From Saprospiraceae bacterium (GTDB taxonomy: Bacteria > Bacteroidota > Bacteroidia > Chitinophagales > Saprospiraceae): a stretch of DNA of 20,818 nt. Of this stretch, positions 1 to 7,006 are shown piece after piece (position 1 is the first letter of the stretch; each line of letters opens with the position of its first letter). The notes beneath the pieces were generated by a model, which was not told where the DNA came from, ran no database searches, and saw only the letters and a program-made list of their open reading frames with translations. Made by a program: the position numbers and the translations under genes. Location: assembly GCA_013042795.1 (NCBI GenBank), contig JABDPK010000145.1, forward strand, positions 1 through 20,818, read 5' to 3'.

Positions 1-320
1 AATTCGAGCATTACTGTACTTATTGCAGACATACCACTTTCAAAGACGGCACCTTCAGCAGCTTTGTCCCACAGGCATAAGCGATTCTCGAGTATTTCCA
101 GGTTTGGATTATTGATCCGGCTATAGATCAGACCTTGTTCTTCCTGAATTCCTTTTTCCCGCAAACCGTAAGCCAGTTCGAAAAAGGCTTTGCCTTCTTC
201 TGCTGAATGAAAACAAAAAGTAGAAGTCTGGAATATTGGTGGCTTGACAGCGCCTTCAGACAGTTGGGGTTTGTAGCCGTAGGACATCATCAAACTCTCG
301 GGGTGCATCCTGTGTTTCAT
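1..320 (-). CDS. Methionine gamma-lyase / cystathionine gamma-synthase-type PLP enzyme (5' part only)
   Basis: Reading the minus strand from ATG at 320-318 gives about 106 residues starting MKHRMHPESLMMSYGYKP, and the gene continues beyond the left edge. Seen: an N-terminus with EGAVKPPIFQTSTF, then YSRINNPNLEILENRL, then FESGMSAIS. These match the Cys/Met metabolism PLP-dependent family, in which the Y-R-x-N-P-T-like segment contributes to phosphate binding by the neighbouring subunit and the S-G-M-x-A-I segment binds PLP. Members cleave or form C-S bonds of methionine, cystathionine or homocysteine. The catalytic lysine lies outside the window, so lyase and synthase cannot be separated, although the insert containing RLREKGIQEEQ-like sequence and the divergent Lrp gene favour a methionine gamma-lyase role (inference). 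An AAGGAGT Shine-Dalgarno sequence lies directly upstream of the start, unusually strong for this window. Confidence 0.85.
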   Translation of the reverse strand, partial: MKHRMHPESLMMSYGYKPQLSEGAVKPPIFQTSTFCFHSAEEGKAFFELAYGLREKGIQEEQGLIYSRINNPNLEILENRLCLWDKAAEGAVFESGMSAISTVMLE

Positions 321-337
321 TTTTACTCCTTTTACTG

Positions 338-368
338 TAAATTTATGATTGAAAGGAATAATTATCAA
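338..368 (-). promoter_or_regulatory. Candidate promoter of the PLP-enzyme gene
   Basis: On the minus strand, TTG (366-368) is followed after exactly 20 nt by TAAATTTA (338-345), seven of eight matches to the Bacteroidota -7 element TAnnTTTG. The predicted transcript would begin near 331, just upstream of the AAGGAGT ribosome site. TAAATTTA is its own reverse complement, so it does not fix the direction; the spacing to TTG does. This is a pattern match only. Confidence 0.4.
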
Positions 369-397
369 TAGCTTATAATGAATAATTAAATATTCCT
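354..397. promoter_or_regulatory. Dyad AGGAATA...TATTCCT, possible Lrp-family operator
   Basis: AGGAATA at 354-360 and TATTCCT at 391-397 form a perfect 7-bp inverted repeat with 30 nt between arms, covering the -33 element of the candidate promoter for the PLP-enzyme gene. A second, tighter palindrome with the same half-site, AGGAA-AAA-TTCCT, occupies 457-469 directly before the regulator's start codon. Lrp/AsnC proteins bind degenerate dyads in their own control regions. That these two are their sites is inference. Confidence 0.35.
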
Positions 398-456
398 GAA
401 CATGAAACTAAAAGCCACAATAAGTATGGCATATAGTACTGATTGAATGTACAAAA

Positions 457-469
457 AGGAAAAATTCCT
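457..469. promoter_or_regulatory. 13-nt palindrome abutting the lrp-like start codon
   Basis: AGGAA (457-461), AAA (462-464) and TTCCT (465-469) form a perfect inverted repeat ending at the base before ATG 470. The left arm also provides the only Shine-Dalgarno-like sequence for that start (AAGGA), so protein binding or RNA pairing here could mask translation initiation. It shares its half-site with the dyad at 354-397. Confidence 0.35.
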
Positions 470-934
470 ATGATAAATCTCGACGAAGTAGATAAGTGTA
501 TTCTTGAGTTTTTACAGTCTGATGCCAAGATGAATATCAAAGAATTGGCAGAGCAACTCAATATGACTAAAACCCCGGTTTATGAGCGTATCCGACGCCT
601 TGAACAATCCGGTATTATTAAAAAATATGTGGCCATCATCGATGATAAAAAAGTCAATTCCCATATGGTTGTATTTTGCTCGGTTAACCTGGAAAGCCAG
701 CACCTGGAAAAGATTAAATCCTTCAGCCAGGCCGTCTCCGAAATACCTGAAGTCTTGGAATGTTACCTTCTAGGAGGAGAACATGATTTTTTGTTGAAAG
801 TAGTTGTTAAAGACCTTGATGCCTACCACCAGTTTTCATCGGGCAAGCTGGCTGCATTGCCCAATGTGTCGCAGGTTAAGAGTACTTTTGTATTGAATGA
901 GATCAAGCATTCTACGGTTTTTCCGATTGACTAG
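470..934 (+). CDS. Lrp/AsnC-family transcriptional regulator
   Basis: The product of 154 residues begins MINLDEVDKCILEFL. Seen: an N-terminal AsnC-type winged helix-turn-helix at about residues 4-60, including NIKELAEQLNMTKTPVYER and IRRLEQSGII, followed by a RAM ligand-binding/oligomerisation domain at about 65-145 (VVFCSVNLES, EVLECYLLGGEHDFLLKVVVKD). The length is normal for the family. ATG at 470 is preferred over the in-frame ATG at 443, because it fits the family's N-terminus and has an AAGGA sequence upstream. The gene diverges from the PLP sulfur-amino-acid enzyme. Lrp-family regulators often control the divergent gene and respond to an amino acid related to it, so a methionine-type ligand is a reasonable inference. 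In Pseudomonas putida an Lrp relative (MdeR) regulates methionine gamma-lyase in a comparable arrangement. Confidence 0.93.
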   Translation: MINLDEVDKCILEFLQSDAKMNIKELAEQLNMTKTPVYERIRRLEQSGIIKKYVAIIDDKKVNSHMVVFCSVNLESQHLEKIKSFSQAVSEIPEVLECYLLGGEHDFLLKVVVKDLDAYHQFSSGKLAALPNVSQVKSTFVLNEIKHSTVFPID

Positions 935-1112
935 GTTGATGGGTCCAAACGGACAAGTTCCCACTAAGCAAGATGGCGGGCAAGAAATATATATTCCTTA
1001 CAATAAGGCTATTTAATTCATATAGTTCCCTCCGCTCCTTTCACTCGGTCGGGAGGAAAAAACTAAGGTGACGTGGTCCGCAAAAATGTAAAATCTATTT
1101 TTCTCCCTTACC
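935..1112. other. Intergenic stretch with a GC-rich imperfect hairpin
   Basis: No convincing gene was seen between the lrp-like stop and the simple-repeat tract. A GC-rich block at about 1026-1058 has CCTCC (1029-1033) pairing with GGAGG (1052-1056) around an 18-nt interior. It stands out from its AT-rich surroundings and could be one copy of an interspersed palindromic repeat, but no second copy occurs in the window. A rho-independent terminator with a T-run is not evident for the upstream gene. Confidence 0.4.
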
Positions 1113-1270
1113 CCACACTCTGTCAACCGTCAACCACACTCAATACACCTCCAAACCCACACTGCCAACCGCCAACCGCACTCCGCCAACCGCACACCGT
1201 ACTCTACCAACCTCACCCCAAACCCTTCAACCCTTCAACTCCTCAACTCTTCAACTCCTCAACTCCTCCC
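1113..1270. repeat. Low-complexity CAACC / CYTCAACY tandem repeat tract
   Basis: The left part (about 1124-1215) has recurring CAACC cores in 7-nt and longer spacings (GTCAACC twice, GCCAACC twice, CCGCCAACCGCAC). The right part (about 1223-1268) is a clean 8-nt tandem array of CYTCAACY, such as CTTCAACC and CCTCAACT, with five to six copies. The plus strand is almost purine-free apart from the AA pairs. The tract reaches into the last codons of the flavin monooxygenase gene (stop at 1251-1253), so its expansion or contraction can alter that C-terminus. Confidence 0.8.
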
Positions 1271-2534
1271 TCAATCTCCCCATAAACTCATTATAATTCA
1301 CCTCAATCGTATGCCTTTTCTCTTTGAGGAATAACCTTTCTATCTCATCCGAATCTTGTTCGGCCAACGCAGCAATATTCTCAGGCATTGTCCACTTACC
1401 AGAGATATATTTTGCAGCCAATCGGGCTTGTGCGTCACTCGCTGGCCAGATTGCGCCCTGGGGTTGAAAGAGTCCGATAAAAATCAAGCTGGGATGAGTA
1501 GGATGAAACATACGCAGGTAGAGCGGTACCCGATCAGCATCAGAGTAATCCAGGAAGTTTGGATCGAAGAAAGGTGTGGCTATTTTGTAACCGGTAGCGA
1601 GGATGATGGTATCATAATCTTCGGTTTGACCATCTGTGAATTGAACTGCATGCTTATCAAAAGACTCAATACCACGTCTGGGATGAACCTTGCCGTGACG
1701 AATCTTGTAGAGGAGTTCAGAATTGACAGTAGGGTGGCTGTCGGTGGGGCCATGTTTCGGAGTAAGAAGACCGTAATTTTTATAGGATCCAACCTGCAGG
1801 TATAATCCTAGTTTTTGAAAGAAGCCTCTCATAAAGCGAGGTAACTTTTCCGTCGTCTCGTTGAAGATGTCGGTCGGTTTCCCCATCATGAATTTGGGGA
1901 TTACATATTGCGCATGCCGTTGACTGATGGCAACGAAATCAGCGACACGGCTGATCTCAACAGCACAATCACATGCACTGTTTCCCATTCCTACAATCAG
2001 TACCCTTTGATCTTTAAAAGGTGCACTGGTTTTGTATTCATGACTATGCATGATCTTTCCGGAAAAATGGCCTGAAAATTCAGGAATCCTTGGTTCAGAA
2101 TGATGCCCATTGGCGACCAGCAAGAAGTCGAATTTTTCAGGATTGCCATTTTCTGGAGTAATGGTCCATGTTTCGTTTTGATTCTTTACTACTGAACTGA
2201 CTTTGGTATTGAAACGGATATATTGTTCAATGTCAAAGGTCTGAGCATAGGATTGGAAGTATGCCAATAGTTGTGTGTGAGAAGGATAGTCGGGGTAATG
2301 TTCCGGCATCGGGTAGTCCAGGTATTCTGACAATTTTTTCGAAGAAATGATATGAGTTGTTTCACAAACACTGGAATGTGAGATCTTTGGTGAAAAGATC
2401 CAATTCCCACCAATCTGATCATTTTGTTCAAAGCAGACGAGATTAGTTAATCCTGCTTCTGCAAGGTTTTTTATGGTGGTGATGCCAGAGCACCCGGCTC
2501 CGATAATGGCGATTCTTGGATTGTCTTTCTGCAC
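1251..2534 (-). CDS. Flavin-containing monooxygenase (FAD/NADPH-dependent)
   Basis: The product has 427 residues. Seen: an N-terminal FAD Rossmann motif GAGCSG at 12-17, IGGNW at 41-45, the FMO signature F157-x-G-x3-H163-x3-Y167, a second dinucleotide motif GMGNSA at 182-187 for NADPH, and ATGY at 313-316. These identify a class B flavin monooxygenase that inserts one oxygen atom into a soft nucleophile (amine or sulfide) via a C4a-hydroperoxyflavin. The substrate is unknown; bacterial relatives include trimethylamine monooxygenases, and an organosulfide would fit the sulfur-amino-acid genes nearby (speculative). The start is GTG at 2534-2532, since no ATG is placed better and the upstream gene's stop is six bases away, suggesting translational coupling. 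The last residues EELRS are encoded by the repeat tract and are unlikely to be conserved. Confidence 0.9.
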   Translation of the reverse strand: MQKDNPRIAIIGAGCSGITTIKNLAEAGLTNLVCFEQNDQIGGNWIFSPKISHSSVCETTHIISSKKLSEYLDYPMPEHYPDYPSHTQLLAYFQSYAQTFDIEQYIRFNTKVSSVVKNQNETWTITPENGNPEKFDFLLVANGHHSEPRIPEFSGHFSGKIMHSHEYKTSAPFKDQRVLIVGMGNSACDCAVEISRVADFVAISQRHAQYVIPKFMMGKPTDIFNETTEKLPRFMRGFFQKLGLYLQVGSYKNYGLLTPKHGPTDSHPTVNSELLYKIRHGKVHPRRGIESFDKHAVQFTDGQTEDYDTIILATGYKIATPFFDPNFLDYSDADRVPLYLRMFHPTHPSLIFIGLFQPQGAIWPASDAQARLAAKYISGKWTMPENIAALAEQDSDEIERLFLKEKRHTIEVNYNEFMGRLREELRS

Positions 2535-2540
2535 TTGAGC

Positions 2541-3029
2541 TTATTCTTCAGGATGGCTTTGCCAGATGACATTCATGATCAGCCACTTACCGTCGATCTT
2601 GGCCAGGTGCATATAGTCAATACCCCATACCGCTGTAAGTTTGGCACTTGCTGTGCGGTCGTTGATGTCATAGATGTCTATTTCTTTGACTGAATCTTCA
2701 TCGGCACTCTTTCCGTCTGTATTCCACCTTGCGGATAGGCTTACAAGTTGTTCGTAAGTCATATTGAGGTTGTCCCGGTATTCTCCTGTCTTGGGATCCT
2801 TCCAATAACCAATTTTTCGAAGATTAGGAGAGACACTACGTTCCATCCTTGTTGAATCGACGAGGTATAGTGCTTCAACATAGTCGAGTATAGCAGATTC
2901 TACCGCTGTATATTCTGACGTAATTTCTATATTGCTTTCTGCCTTGCTTTCAGAAAAGAATGCATCCTGGGCTTGTGTTAAATGGCAGGATAAACTTAGA
3001 AACAGTATTAAAAGTGATTGTTTTGTCAT
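2541..3029 (-). CDS. Exported NTF2-like (lumazine-binding-type) protein
   Basis: The product has 162 residues with a signal peptide at about 1-20 (MTKQSLLILFLSLSCHLTQAQ). The mature part looks like one NTF2-fold domain: an opening helix with AVESAILDYVEALYLVDSTRMERSV, a middle SPNLRKIGYWKDPKTGEY segment, and a closing strand pair with TASAKLTAVWGIDYMHLAKIDGKWLIMNVIW. This pattern fits the 'putative lumazine-binding' branch of the NTF2-like superfamily, common in Bacteroidota and of unknown function. It is the first gene of a two-gene operon, with its TAA six bases before the monooxygenase's GTG. A role as an exported small-molecule binder is possible but not shown. A cysteine in the signal region is followed by hydrophilic HLTQAQ, so the protein is probably released rather than lipid-anchored. 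Confidence 0.8.
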   Translation of the reverse strand: MTKQSLLILFLSLSCHLTQAQDAFFSESKAESNIEITSEYTAVESAILDYVEALYLVDSTRMERSVSPNLRKIGYWKDPKTGEYRDNLNMTYEQLVSLSARWNTDGKSADEDSVKEIDIYDINDRTASAKLTAVWGIDYMHLAKIDGKWLIMNVIWQSHPEE

Positions 3030-3105
3030 CAGATATTTTTCTTTAAAGATATAGATATTATAGAATGCTATTGGATCATTCTAATCCCTTTATGTTATGC
3101 TTTGG

Positions 3106-3113
3106 TATATTTG
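3106..3113 (+). promoter_or_regulatory. Candidate -7 element of the propeller lipoprotein gene
   Basis: TATATTTG exactly matches TAnnTTTG. No TTG lies at the expected -33 distance. If used, transcription would begin near 3120, which excludes translation starts upstream of it and supports the start at 3159 or 3129. Confidence 0.3.
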
Positions 3114-3158
3114 AATGAGTTCATAACTATGAACTATGTTTATCCAAAATTATATTTT

Positions 3159-4208
3159 ATGTATAGGATGCCTATATATCTATCTGCATTGTTTTCAATA
3201 TCGATATTCATATCATGTACTGGTCAAGGTGATATAGTCTTAGATGGCTCACCAAATTTCGTTTTCCAGGACAGTAAGGATAATTATTGGTTTGGTCTCG
3301 TTGGGAATGGAGTATACAAATCGGATGGTCAGCATAATCATCACTTCACTATGAAACATGGATTATGCAGCAACACAATATTGGGAATTCAGGAAGATAT
3401 GAATGGTAATTTATTATTTGAAAGTGCTGATTGTATGAGTAAGTATGATGGGAAGACATTCAAAGACCTTGAGATCATTGATACTCCAGCAACACATAGT
3501 GATTGGAAACTGGAAACCGGTGATCTCTGGTTCCGGATGGGCTGGAATAATGATGGTCCGTTTCGTTACGATGGAGACAAACTATATGCGCTTAAATTTC
3601 CGCCTATCCCAAGAGCGGATTCTTTTTACATGAAATTCCCCAATGCATCATGGAGTCCTTATGATTTATATAGTTTGTATCGGGATCATCATGGCCATAT
3701 ATGGTTTGGTACATCTGCATTGGGTGTCTGTCGCTATGACGGGAACTCTTTAGCCTGGTTCTACCAGGCAGACTTATCGAAAGCAAATAATGGCGGTGAT
3801 TTTGGTTTCCGTTCTATGATTGAAGATGATAAGGGAAACTACTGGATTAATAATTCCAGGTATCAGTTCAGATTCAAGTCTGGTTATAAAGAGGATAATG
3901 GAGAGCACAAGTTGATCTATGAGAAAGAGGAAGGAGTTGGATTCAAGAAAGAAGATAATAAATTGTTTTTTCCATTCTTTATGTCCATGGTTCAGGATGA
4001 TAAGGGTTTCATTTGGGGTGCCAGTTATAATGATGGTGTGTGGTGTTTTGATGGGAATTCATTAAAACATTACCCGGTAAGAATAAATGGCAAGATGGTT
4101 GATTTGTTTTCGATGTATAAGGATAATCATGGTGTCATTTGGGTGGTTTCGCATAAGGAAGGTTTGTTTAGATTAAAAGGAAATGATTTTATTAAGTTTG
4201 GGTCATAA
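3159..4208 (+). CDS. Lipoprotein with two-component-regulator propeller (Reg_prop) repeats
   Basis: From ATG 3159 the product has 349 residues. Seen: a short basic N-terminus and hydrophobic stretch (MYRMPIYLSALFSISIFIS) ending in a Cys, which looks like a lipobox (F-I-S-C), then six to seven repeats of the form 'D-x-x-G-x-x-W-x-G-x...G-v-x-x-y-d-G-x'. Examples are FVFQDSKDNYWFGLVGNGVY, SLYRDHHGHIWFGTSALGVC, SMVQDDKGFIWGASYNDGVW and SMYKDNHGVIWVVSHKEGLF. These are Reg_prop blades of the sensor propellers that, in Bacteroidota, usually form the periplasmic half of hybrid two-component systems. Here no transmembrane helix, kinase or DNA-binding domain follows, so this is a free-standing surface or periplasmic propeller of unknown partner. 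The frame is open from 3018, but that start would overlap the divergent gene and bury the signal; 3129 and 3168 are alternatives. Confidence 0.82.
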   Translation: MYRMPIYLSALFSISIFISCTGQGDIVLDGSPNFVFQDSKDNYWFGLVGNGVYKSDGQHNHHFTMKHGLCSNTILGIQEDMNGNLLFESADCMSKYDGKTFKDLEIIDTPATHSDWKLETGDLWFRMGWNNDGPFRYDGDKLYALKFPPIPRADSFYMKFPNASWSPYDLYSLYRDHHGHIWFGTSALGVCRYDGNSLAWFYQADLSKANNGGDFGFRSMIEDDKGNYWINNSRYQFRFKSGYKEDNGEHKLIYEKEEGVGFKKEDNKLFFPFFMSMVQDDKGFIWGASYNDGVWCFDGNSLKHYPVRINGKMVDLFSMYKDNHGVIWVVSHKEGLFRLKGNDFIKFGS

Positions 4209-4331
4209 GGCTACATTTTTCGGGTTATATGATCGTTTATAATCTAAGTTGATTATCAAGGGAATTCGGAAAGAAGAGCACCAAATTCTGATTATCCAGT
4301 TGACACAGAAAACAGCAATCTCAAAAGTTTT

Positions 4332-5027
4332 ATGAAAAAAGCAATCATCATCTTAATTACAGTTTTCGTTATAAATGTAAATCAAACAATAGCCCAGGAT
4401 GCAAGAAACAATTCATTCGGGATCAGTATCAATCCTTTTGTGGTTGTACCTGAAAAAAAGATTGAGCATTTAAATGAAACAACTGTTGAATTAAATGTAG
4501 CCCTGGGATTTGTTTACTTCAAGGATATAAGCCCAAAAATCAGACTTGTATCCGGATTAAATTATTCTCAAATAAGTTTTAGTCAAAAGGATTATTCGCC
4601 CTTGTGGCCTTCGGATCACAATGGGAGGGGAGGAGCTCTGTTGGAAAAGTCATGGAAACAGGATAATTATAAGAGTCACTACTTAGGTCTTCCAATTAAT
4701 CTTAATTATAGTTTTCTTAAACAGAAAAACAGCTTGTACGCAAGTCTGGGATTCGAATATATGCTGGATATTAAAAACGAACTGAATACAGTAAATTTTA
4801 TATGCGGGCAGGAAAGAACAGACATAAGTACTTCACCAGGATATGATAATAACAACCTCTCCAAATTAATATTTGGTATAGGATATGAAATTTCAAATTC
4901 AAACTACTTTAAACTATTGATAGAACCAGAATTTGAATATTATCTTAATAGCCTTTATAAAGATTTACCATTGTACTCGAATTCAATAATTACTTATGGA
5001 GTAAACTTTAAAGTAATGTTGGAATAA
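4332..5027 (+). CDS. Outer-membrane beta-barrel protein (PorT-like / OMP_b-brl family)
   Basis: The product has 231 residues: a signal peptide (about 1-21, MKKAIIILITVFVINVNQTIAQ), then alternating hydrophobic/polar strands with frequent aromatic ends typical of the small eight- to ten-strand barrels of Bacteroidota (FGISINPFVVV, LGFVYFKDISPKIRLVSGLNYSQISF, SHYLGLPINLNYSF, SLYASLGFEYMLDI, LIFGIGYEI, FKLLIEPEFEYYL). The segment YLGLPINLNYSF resembles the 'lP..l.y.f' strand of the outer-membrane beta-barrel family. Function is unknown. The gene stands alone, 123 bp after the propeller gene and convergent with the next. A short perfect AT-rich inverted repeat (ATAATC/GATTAT, 4239-4256) lies upstream but has no terminator tail. 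Confidence 0.75.
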   Translation: MKKAIIILITVFVINVNQTIAQDARNNSFGISINPFVVVPEKKIEHLNETTVELNVALGFVYFKDISPKIRLVSGLNYSQISFSQKDYSPLWPSDHNGRGGALLEKSWKQDNYKSHYLGLPINLNYSFLKQKNSLYASLGFEYMLDIKNELNTVNFICGQERTDISTSPGYDNNNLSKLIFGIGYEISNSNYFKLLIEPEFEYYLNSLYKDLPLYSNSIITYGVNFKVMLE

Positions 5028-5197
5028 AAATTAATCATAGACAGATTCAACAGCCTTGAATATTCTTTTAAGGGGCAAAAGAAACTTTTCATTGTAAGAG
5101 TAGTAGGAAAATGTATTTTGTAGAAAATAATCAAGAATAAATTCTACTGCTCATCTTACTACAGCCTTAAATTAGGAGCGATAAACTAATAAACGCT

Positions 5198-5965
5198 TTA
5201 ACTCATTAACTCCTCACTATACCGAGCCATCCCCTGCGCCCACAAATCATAACACAACCCGGAAGGGTGGACCCCATCACTAAAGAAGTCATCGGTTGAT
5301 AATTCACTATTATCTGTTGCTATCCATTCATCTACACGGATAGGTTCTGAATTGAAATAGACATTATCATGTTTATTGGAAACAGATATAAGTACCTCAT
5401 TGAATATCGAAATAAGTCTACCAAGTGCAAACTGGAGCAGGGAAGTCAGGGCGGGAAACTCTCTGACAGGAGGTAGATTGATAAAGACAAGGGGTGTATC
5501 AGCTTGCGTTTTTCGTATCGAGTTAATAAATCTTTTGATATTTCTTTTCCATCCCCATGGCGTATTCAGGGTGAATGTATCATTGGCCCCAGTGCCGACA
5601 AGGATAAGGTCAAAGTTCTCTCCAGGTATTTGAGGAACGAGCTCGTTTGTAATTTGTTTAATCGTAAACCCGCTTTTGGCGATGACTTGCCATTTGACAT
5701 TGACTCCTGTTATTTCTGAAAAATGATGGGCGAACCTTCCTGCAAAACCATTGATGTGTTTGTCCACGCCAACACCGGCCATTGTGCTTTCACCAAGAAT
5801 GAGAATATTAATTTCTTTAGATAATTCTTTATCAACAGAGCCTGAAGGTTCTGATGCTTCGGGGAAGACGGTAATACGTTTTCGGATGTGGAGTTCCTGG
5901 TAAAGCATGACAGGGAGGAGGGGAATGTGCAGGATGGCAAGGATGAAATATTTTAGATATAACAA
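5198..5965 (-). CDS. Membrane-anchored SGNH/GDSL-type hydrolase
   Basis: The product has 255 residues. Seen: a single N-terminal hydrophobic helix (about 3-22) without an obvious cleavage site, then an SGNH domain. Block I is ILGESTMAG with nucleophile Ser60; block II Gly99 lies in KSGFT; block III is GTGANDTF with Asn128; block V is DGVHPSG with Asp230 and His233. All four SGNH catalytic or oxyanion residues are present, so an active esterase/lipase/acyl-hydrolase is expected on the periplasmic side. The substrate cannot be read from sequence. The gene is monocistronic and convergent with the barrel gene. Its 3' end, encoding EELMS, contains one copy of the 16-mer also found at 1237-1268 and in the 7109 array. 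Confidence 0.88.
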   Translation of the reverse strand: MLYLKYFILAILHIPLLPVMLYQELHIRKRITVFPEASEPSGSVDKELSKEINILILGESTMAGVGVDKHINGFAGRFAHHFSEITGVNVKWQVIAKSGFTIKQITNELVPQIPGENFDLILVGTGANDTFTLNTPWGWKRNIKRFINSIRKTQADTPLVFINLPPVREFPALTSLLQFALGRLISIFNEVLISVSNKHDNVYFNSEPIRVDEWIATDNSELSTDDFFSDGVHPSGLCYDLWAQGMARYSEELMS

Positions 5966-6242
5966 AGTGATAAATAATTAAATGATCAGGCTTGAAGTTA
6001 CAAACTTCAGACGACGAAGAACAGAGCATAGAAACCATTTAATATCAGAAAACTTCAATTAATTCTGTATTTTGTTGTAGATGGACTCTTAAAGAATTAG
6101 TAAATATAGAATCCCAAGTAAAGTATCGAAATTACGAGGTAGTATATTCAATTAGATGGATTCCACATTATTTATTCAATAATTATCCATCATTCAGAAC
6201 GTAATTCATACATACTCCTAGACTTTTCATCAATACTGAAAG
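5966..6242. other. AT-rich intergenic region, no gene recognised
   Basis: This lies between two divergent genes. It contains a short perfect palindrome TGAAGTT-ACA-AACTTCA (5993-6009) near the hydrolase start, which could be an operator or hairpin. A 34-codon open stretch around 6100-6205 on the plus strand has no start, relatives or ribosome site that I recognise. Confidence 0.4.
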
Positions 6243-6270
6243 TTGAAGCCATCCTTCTGAACTAATTTTG
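6243..6270 (+). promoter_or_regulatory. Candidate Bacteroidota-type promoter
   Basis: TTG (6243-6245) is followed after 17 nt by TAATTTTG (6263-6270), an exact TAnnTTTG. The predicted start of transcription is near 6277, giving a leader of about 60 nt before ATG 6338. The spacer is a little shorter than the usual 19-21 nt. Confidence 0.4.
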
Positions 6271-6337
6271 TAATGTGTTTATAATCAAGAATATGTATCA
6301 CGAAAATTTATTCAAATAATTTTTAAAAACTAATACA

Positions 6338-6823
6338 ATGAAAACAATATTCACAATTACCTTTATTATGTTCTCGGGCTTTTTTATTACTGGAAGTTAT
6401 GCACAAGTTGACCTTATCAATGATGAATTCCCTGAAGCGCAGCAAGAGATAATGGAAACTTTTGGGGCCATCGCACAAAGTATAAAAGATGGAGACATGG
6501 ATAAATTGATTTCTTTCCATGCCTATGGCCCAAAATTCACAGAGTTCAAGAATGGCGAACCCAGGAATGGGGGCGTAGCTAATGAAGAACACGAGAGAAG
6601 TGTTTTTGGATCAGTCACTGAAGTAGTTAAGTTCGACGCCAATGATCTGCAAATAGCAGTTTATGGTGATGTGGCCAATGTTACCTTCCATTCAGATTTC
6701 CACTTGAAATTTGGTGAAGAGTTAGCCATCATCAATCATCAGATCAGCTTGTTGTTTGTCAATACAAGTGAAGGCTGGAAAATAGTACATGAACACCATT
6801 CCCCTTTGAATATGGGTGAATGA
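6338..6823 (+). CDS. Exported SnoaL/NTF2-like protein
   Basis: The product has 161 residues with a clear signal peptide (about 1-22, MKTIFTITFIMFSGFFITGSYA, then QVDL). The mature domain starts with a helix (EAQQEIMETFGAIAQSIKDGDMDKLISFHA), continues through YGPKFTEFKNG and ends with the characteristic strands VTFHSDFHLKFGEE, HQISLLFVNTSEGWKIVHEHHSPL. The closing 'GWKIVHEH-S' motif is typical of the SnoaL_3 / DUF4440 branch of the NTF2-like superfamily, whose members are small-molecule binders or isomerase-like enzymes. No specific reaction can be assigned. The gene is single, with its own candidate promoter and a strong downstream terminator. It is only distantly similar to the other NTF2-like gene at 2541-3029. 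Confidence 0.82.
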   Translation: MKTIFTITFIMFSGFFITGSYAQVDLINDEFPEAQQEIMETFGAIAQSIKDGDMDKLISFHAYGPKFTEFKNGEPRNGGVANEEHERSVFGSVTEVVKFDANDLQIAVYGDVANVTFHSDFHLKFGEELAIINHQISLLFVNTSEGWKIVHEHHSPLNMGE

Positions 6824-6882
6824 ATTCAAAAACCAACGGCAATTATATAAAAGTAATTCAATCAATACTAAAGGGATGGATT

Positions 6883-6931
6883 GACCCTCTCATTGTTTCA
6901 ACATAAACATTGAGAAGGTCTTCTCTTTTTT
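6883..6931 (+). terminator. Rho-independent terminator of the SnoaL-like gene
   Basis: Arms at 6883-6898 and 6905-6920 pair over 16 positions with two mismatches (GACC.TCTCA.TGTTT), with a 6-nt loop CAACAT. The right arm is followed by TTCTCTTTTTT (6921-6931). It lies 60 nt past the stop codon at 6823. Confidence 0.8.
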
Positions 6932-7006
6932 CAATCGATAATAATTTTCTAGGTAAATGTATACACTCGTGAGTGCAGTTAAAGAACTAAGTGATTGCTT
7001 GTGAGT

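Noticed and set aside
321..469. SAM- or cobalamin-type riboswitch upstream of the PLP enzyme
   Set aside because: The predicted leader is only about 10 nt and no structured leader is visible.
1073..1285. 70-codon open frame on the plus strand rich in Pro, Thr and Ser
   Set aside because: It is a translation of the CAACC/CYTCAACY simple-repeat tract, with no ribosome site or domain-like composition.
1356..1805. 149-codon open frame on the plus strand
   Set aside because: It lies entirely antisense to the flavin monooxygenase, whose motifs prove the minus strand is coding.
3018..3158. Longer N-terminus for the propeller lipoprotein
   Set aside because: It would overlap the divergent gene's first codons, place 47 residues before the signal sequence, and begin upstream of the only candidate -7 element.
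5094..5159. Inverted repeat GTAAGA...TCTTAC with an extra AGTAG/CTACT pairing, between convergent genes
   Set aside because: The loop is about 37 nt and the arms are interrupted, so it is too loose to call a bidirectional terminator.
6091..6210. 34-codon open stretch as a gene remnant
   Set aside because: There is no start codon or ribosome site, and no family resemblance that I could recognise.
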